A DNA stretch of 22,601 nucleotides from Chara braunii (Eukaryota > Streptophyta > Charophyceae > Charales > Characeae), in NCBI GenBank assembly GCA_003427395.1, contig BFEA01000005.1:728227-750827 (forward strand). The letters run 5' to 3'. The translations under genes and the position numbers were made by a program. Below, piece after piece: positions 18,841-22,601 of the stretch. Numbering within the stretch: position 1 is the first letter of the stretch; every line of letters starts with the position of its first letter. Below the pieces are notes generated by a model that searched no databases, was not told the origin of the DNA, and saw only the letters and a program-made list of their open reading frames with translations.

Positions 18841-19475
18841 GAAAGCGAAGCTCACCGTCTCTCCTCCTTCAGTCGAGGCCCCATCCCCGTGGTTCCTTTC
18901 TTTTCTTTCTTCAAACCAGATTCTTTCCCCCTCCCTCCTTTCCTCTTTCCCCTCTCGATTCCTTCCTTTTCCTCCACGTCCTCTTCTCGCCTTGAGTAAT
19001 TTGTCACGCCATTCCCTCCACCCCCTGCCTCAGAAACGAAACTCAACGTCTCTCGCCCCGATCTTCCTTTCTCGAATGTTACGGCTTCCTTCTTGTTTTT
19101 GTTCCTCGATTCCCCAACCTGTTACTCCCTGCACTCCTCTGCCTTCCAACACCATCCGTGAACGCGAAGCTCAGCGTCTCTCCTCCTTCAACCGAGGCCC
19201 CGTCCCCATAACCCCCTCTCCTATTCCTCCCACGCCACTATCTCGATTTTTTCCTTCGAATTTCTTCCTTTTCCTCCACGCCCGTTTCTCGCCTTGAGTA
19301 ATTTGTCGTGCCGTTCCCTCCGCCCCCTGCCTAAAAAACGAAGCTTGACGTCTCTCGCCCCGACGTTCCCTTCTCAAATGTTTTCGGCTTCCTTCCTGTT
19401 TTCGTTCCGCACTTTTTCCCCACGCCCCCTTCTCACCTCAAGTAATTCATCATGCCGTCCCTTCCCCAACCTCTG
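18841..19475 (-). repeat. repeated monomers in the LINE 5' UTR
   Basis: Four copies of a core GAARCTYANCGTCTCTC (+ strand) start near 18846, 19036, 19165 and 19338. They alternate between an A type (followed by CTCCTTCARYCGAGGCCCC) and a B type (followed by GCCCCGAYSTTCC), so the larger unit is about 302-319 bp. The linker CCTTTTCCTCCACG, then TTCTCGCCTTGAGTAATTTGTC, also repeats (about 18965 and 19268), with a partial third copy near 19421. The tract lies between the element's 5' end and ORF1, where mouse L1 carries promoter monomers. Confidence 0.7.
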
Positions 19476-19845
19476 CACTTTTCTTCCTTCCACCTCCTTT
19501 CCCTACACCCTTCCTTTCCCTTCTGCCCCTTTCCTTTCTCCCATGACGACCGTTTCTATCTCAAGGTTCCGAAACGTTTTACTTACCTCTGGCCGCTGGC
19601 GGTGGTGTCTGTTCTCTTGTCTGATTCTCGTCGTCCGCACTCTATCCCGTCCTTGCCAACCATCCGAACTTGATGTCGTGTCTTCTTTACTGCCCCGTCT
19701 TTGTCTCGTACCAACGCCTAGTCTGTCGTCGCTTCGTCGCCACTTCGTGTCTCTCCATTCGCGCCTGCGTCCTTCCGCGGGCCTTCTATGACCGTGTGTA
19801 ATCCGCGCCCCGTTCCGAGCTCTACACACGAACGACCCGCCTTCA

Positions 19846-19859
19846 GTTGCCATATTCTC
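19846..19859. repeat. LINE target-site duplication, 5' side
   Basis: Exact copy of GTTGCCATATTCTC (see 9709-9722). The LINE's first base on its own strand is at about 19845. Confidence 0.8.
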
Positions 19860-19980
19860 AGAAACGGGATTTCGTTCTTTTCTGAAAATCGCATCTTTAC
19901 TCCATTTCGCAATTTTTTATTTTTTTTTCAAGATCACATTTTGTAAAAGCTGAAACTTTGCGGAAACTAGCCTAGATCTC
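19851..19980. repeat. right part of the repeat array interrupted by the LINE
   Basis: Starts CATATTCTCAGAAACGGGA and continues with TTCTTTTCTGAAAATCGCA, TTCGCAA and a T run. It aligns with 9588-9690 along its length, with about three quarters of positions matching by eye. Confidence 0.75.
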
Positions 19981-20031
19981 GTTCATAGTACTCTTCTGAC
20001 ATGTCTCACTCATAACAGATCGACAGATATA

Positions 20032-20092
20032 CAAAAAAAAGAAAAAAAAAAAAAAAAAAAGGAAGTAGTCCTCTTTTATTTTTTATTTTTTA
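20032..20092. repeat. A-rich tract followed by TTTTATTTTTTATT repeats
   Basis: A run of about 29 bases, almost all A (20032-20060), then GGAAGTAGTCCTC, then a (TTTTTA)n-like run. The A run could be the tail of a + strand retroposon, but no body with recognisable features precedes it and no target duplication was found. Confidence 0.6.
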
Positions 20093-20192
20093 TTTGTTGA
20101 TTAGGGTCGGAGGAAAGTATTGTCGGGTTGGTTGTCTACCTACGTTTTCCCTCCCACCTACCCCTTTGCAAGCATTTCCGGGTTTGTATAGT

Positions 20193-20430
20193 GCCACATC
20201 AGCAACAGTGCCACGTCAGCAACAGTGCCACGTCAGCTGTGCCACGTCAGCAGTGCCACGTCAGCAGTGCCACGTCACACAGTGCCACGTGAGCATTGCC
20301 AATCAGTGTCATGTCACACAGTGCCACGTCAGTAGTGCCACGTCAGCAACAATGCCATGTCAGCAGTGCCACGTCACACAGTGCCACGTCAACATTGCCA
20401 AGCAGTGCCACTTCACACAGTGCCACGTCA
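20193..20430. repeat. array of GCCACGTCA motifs
   Basis: Ten exact copies of GCCACGTCA, starting at 20210, 20227, 20241, 20255, 20269, 20323, 20337, 20368, 20383 and 20422. There are also four one-base variants (20193, 20284, 20354, 20406). Spacing is irregular, mostly 14-18 bp, with AGCAACAGT, AGCAGT or CACAGT between. Each motif contains an ACGT core of the kind bound by plant bZIP factors. It is a degenerate minisatellite, and a regulatory role is only inferred. Confidence 0.9.
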
Positions 20431-20553
20431 GCAAGGGCCATATCTCCACAAAATCTGAATTAAAAAGAAGAAAATAAGGGAAAATGCAAACGGGAGGTGA
20501 CCGTTTTTTTTGTGGACCATGGATCTGCGATGAGATCTCTTGGTAGAGAGGAA

Positions 20554-20589
20554 CTAGCCGTTTTATGTGGGCCAGCTCAAAACGGCTAG
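20554..20589. other. perfect 11-bp inverted repeat
   Basis: CTAGCCGTTTT (20554-20564) and AAAACGGCTAG (20579-20589) with a 14-nt loop. No T run or gene end makes it a terminator. It may be part of a decayed mobile element. Confidence 0.8.
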
Positions 20590-20893
20590 CTCCGGAATGA
20601 GGTGGCAGCCCAAAATGGAAAGAAACAAAAGAGGGAAAAAGACAAAACTGTGCATTTGTCTCAAATAGAGATCCAGACGCACCGAAAATTGAAAAAGTGG
20701 ACTTAGGGGATCAAATTTGAAGCAAGGGCTACTTGGGGGTGATGCGGAATATTGTTGGTCTTGGATCTCAGCCAAATCCAAGGCTGAAAATGCACCGCTG
20801 CATGGGAAAATACCTCGGCCTACCCAAAATTGGGTAGAAACTGAAAAAATCGATAAAAAGGTCCACTAGGCCTTTTTCTCTCAAGTAAAGCTG

Positions 20894-20919
20894 CCCCTTG
20901 GGCATTAGGACCCAAGGGG
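20894..20919. other. 9-bp hairpin, CCCCTTGGG/CCCAAGGGG
   Basis: Arms at 20894-20902 and 20911-20919 with an 8-nt loop. The palindromic CCCAAAATTGGG lies about 70 bp upstream. The surrounding 20600-21240 shows no gene. Confidence 0.75.
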
Positions 20920-21239
20920 GAAGCATTTTGGAAGTGAAAAGGAGGCCGAAGGAGGCCAAGAGGGAATCCGAGTTTGTACCAACCACTCGAACTACATGTA
21001 CTTGGCCAAAATGAGGCCCCGGTACCTCCGAAAATACCTAGTAATGAAATTTTGCCTTGGGCGTACCTCGGTTCACCTCAATGCACATGAGGAGGCCCAT
21101 GGGCTGGCCGGACTGCTGGTTTCAGCCTACATAAGCTGGGAATTCAGTCCGCTACATTCACAATTGCATGAGGAGTGTCCGTGCTGCCCAAGTGAGCTCA
21201 TAGGAATACTCTTTCACTTGGAGAGAGGAGAGGGAAACC

Positions 21240-21566
21240 CATGCCAGTTTGGGAGCTTAGAGGAGACTATGAGCTAGGGAGAGGAACTCTAGAGGCTAGT
21301 GGTAGTGAGGTTGGCACTGAGTAGGTGATCCAGCATAGCCCCCAGGGTGTGAGGAAGAGAGAGAGGCTAGAGGGAGTCCCATTAGCTCTCCTAGAGGGGA
21401 GGACTCCATAGCCATAGTGAGAGGAGCTTGCCATAGCTTCGGTAGAGAGGAAGATGAAGGAGAAATAGGCTTGAGGAAGAAGGAAGTCATAGCCAAGGAA
21501 GTATTTGTGCAAGGAGGAAGAAGTCTCATCAAGGTTGAGACTGCATCTTCAAGACATCAACAAGGT
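21240..21566 (+). other. purine-rich stretch ending in a 5' splice-site-like sequence
   Basis: Rich in GAGAG, AGGAAG and TAGAGG words on the + strand, with an inverted repeat GGAGTCC...GGACTCC near 21370-21410. It ends with CAACAAGGTGAGTGG at about 21557-21571, which matches a plant 5' splice site (AG/GTGAGT). It could be an untranslated first exon whose intron starts at the microsatellite. No start codon with a convincing frame is seen. Confidence 0.25.
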
Positions 21567-21584
21567 GAGTGGAAGGAAAAAGAT

Positions 21585-21885
21585 GCTTCTTCTCCCTCTT
21601 CTTCTTCTTCTTCTTCCTCCTCTTCTTCTTCTTCTTCTTTTTCTTCTTTTTCTTTTTCTTCTTTTTCTTCTTCTTCTTCTTCTTCTTCTTCTTCTTCCTT
21701 CCATCTTCTTCTTCTTCTCCCTCTTCTTCCTCTTTTTCATTCTTCTTTTTTTCTTCTCCTTCTTCATCTTCTTCTTCTTCTTCTTCTTCTTCTCCCCCTT
21801 CCTCCCTTATCCTCCTTCATCTTCTTCTTCTTCCCTTTCTCCTTCTTTTTCTTCTTCTTCTTCTTCTTCTTCTTCATCTTCTTCT

Positions 21886-21922
<37 letters not shown>
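21585..21922. repeat. second TTC/CTT microsatellite
   Basis: About 340 bp of imperfect (TTC)n on the + strand with TCC and TTTTC interruptions, in the same strand orientation as the tract at 2988-3388. The overlapping poly-Ser, Phe and Leu frames are not genes. Confidence 0.97.
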
Positions 21923-21937
21923 AGTTGGTCTACTCTA

Positions 21938-22601
21938 AGCCTTGCTTTTCACTCACACACTAAACCAACTCTTGCTTTTCACTCACACACTAGTAGGTTG
22001 TGCTCCAATTCTTCTTTGGATGATCTCATGCTCAAAACTTGTGATTTGGTCTACTCCAACTCTTGCTTTTCACTCACATACTAGTACGTGTGTTCCGATT
22101 CTTCTATGGATGATCTCATGCTCAGAACTTGTGATTTGGTCTACTCCAACTCTTGCTTTTCACTCACACACTAGTAGGTAGTGCTCCGATTCTTCTATGG
22201 ATGATCTCATGCTCAAAACTTGTGATTTGGTTTACTCCCACTCTTGCTTTTCACTCACACACTAGTAGGTAGTGCTCCGGTTCTTCTATGGATGATCTCA
22301 TGCTCCAAACTTGTGATTTTGTCTATTACAACTCTTGCTTTTCACTCACACACTAGTAGCTAGTGCTTCGATTCGTTTATGGATTATCTCATGCTCAAAA
22401 CTTGTGATTTGGTCTACTCCAACTCTAGCTTTTTCACTCACGCACAAGTAGGTGGTGCTCCGATTCTTCTATAGATGATCTCATGCTCAAAACTTGTGAT
22501 TTGGTCTACTTCAACTCTTGCTTTTCACTCACACACTAGTAGGTAGTGCTCCGATTCTTCTATGGATGATCTCATGCTCAAAACTTGTGATTTGGTCTAC
22601 T
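21938..22601. repeat. 91-bp satellite, at least seven copies, open at the window end
   Basis: Each unit contains CAACTCTTGCTTTTCACTCA, then CACACTAGTAGGTAGTGCTC, CGATTCTTCTATGGATGATC, TCATGCTCAAAACTTGTGAT and TTGGTCTACTC. The CAACTC start recurs at 21966, 22057, 22147, 22238 (variant), 22329, 22420 and 22512, a period of 90-92 bp. Copies are mostly around 90% alike by eye. The array probably continues beyond 22601. Confidence 0.95.

Larger units (their letters stand above)
9723..19845 (-). mobile_element. full-length, inactivated LINE (non-LTR retrotransposon), ~10.1 kb
   Basis: The limits are set by the 14-bp direct repeat GTTGCCATATTCTC and by the A-rich tail at the low-coordinate end. On the minus strand the order is: 5' region with repeated monomers (19845 to about 18600), ORF1, ORF2 with an APE-type endonuclease, RT and C-terminal zinc-binding domain, 3' UTR (10905 to about 9763), A-rich tail. 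This is the architecture of plant L1-like LINEs. Excision rejoins a tandem repeat, giving independent support for the limits. It is dead: stops and frameshifts in both ORFs. The length is at the high end for a plant LINE, owing to the long 5' region and the 1.1-kb 3' UTR. The adapter artefact at 17867-17900 means a few bases of ORF1 may be lost or replaced. Confidence 0.85.

Noticed and set aside
18562-19791. Pro/Ser/Leu-rich frames on the + strand
   Set aside because: They arise from the pyrimidine-rich LINE 5' region and repeat with its monomers.
20193-20430. The GCCACGTCA array considered as a CRISPR-like array
   Set aside because: Repeats are short and degenerate, spacers are nearly identical to one another and only a few bases long, and the DNA is eukaryotic.
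21417-22181. Open frames over the second TTC tract and satellite
   Set aside because: Same reason: low-complexity products of repeats, with no conserved start or domain.

Overview
This is eukaryotic nuclear DNA, most likely from the green plant lineage (streptophyte). The evidence is a U6 snRNA copy whose 3' part (...GCATAAATTGAGAAA) follows the plant form of U6 rather than the animal one, a mitochondrial-type tRNA-Ile(GAU) of plant character, a tRNA-iMet-like LTR primer binding site, and a plant-style LINE with an endonuclease, RT and C-terminal zinc-binding domain. A charophyte alga such as Chara is a guess, not a demonstration. The window is repeat-dominated and gene-poor. It carries assembly marks: one N, long mononucleotide runs and a sequencing-adapter junction.

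Layout. 1-1.4 kb: non-coding, with a 137-bp tandem duplication. 1.4-2.7 kb: a long open exon on the minus strand, unknown protein. 2.9-5.6 kb: a TTC microsatellite, a possible tRNA-derived SINE head, a G-rich tract with a 33-nt poly-G, and a 55-bp tandem repeat. 5.65-6.3 kb: a minus-strand exon or gene for a small acidic membrane-anchored protein. 6.4-6.65 kb: tRNA-Ile(GAU) plus a tRNA-Gly 5' half, probably a mitochondrial insertion. 7.8-8.0 kb: a retroposed U6 pseudogene with target-site duplications. 8.0-8.6 kb: palindrome-rich DNA. 8.6-9.24 kb: a possible LTR edge followed by a primer binding site. 9.36-9.7 kb: an AT-rich tandem array.

9.72-19.85 kb is one roughly 10.1-kb LINE on the minus strand. 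It is bounded by a 14-bp target-site duplication (9709-9722 and 19846-19859) and has an A-rich tail at its low-coordinate end. Removing it rejoins the interrupted AT-rich array. From 5' to 3' it holds a 5' region with repeated monomers, a long ORF1 with a DUF4283-like region and a damaged CCHC knuckle, ORF2 (APE-type endonuclease, RT, zf-RVT-like domain), and a 3' UTR with two copies of a covarying hairpin. Both ORFs are dead: eight in-frame stops and at least four frameshifts. ORF1 is cut by a Nextera mosaic-end junction (17867-17900), which is a library artefact.

19.86-22.6 kb: the other half of the interrupted array, an A-rich tract, an array of GCCACGTCA motifs, hairpins, a second TTC microsatellite, and a 91-bp satellite that runs off the window end.

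The unifying theme is LINE-type retrotransposition. The LINE and the U6 copy are in the same orientation, both have A-rich tails, and both have 14-bp duplications, as expected if LINE machinery mobilised a host snRNA in trans.
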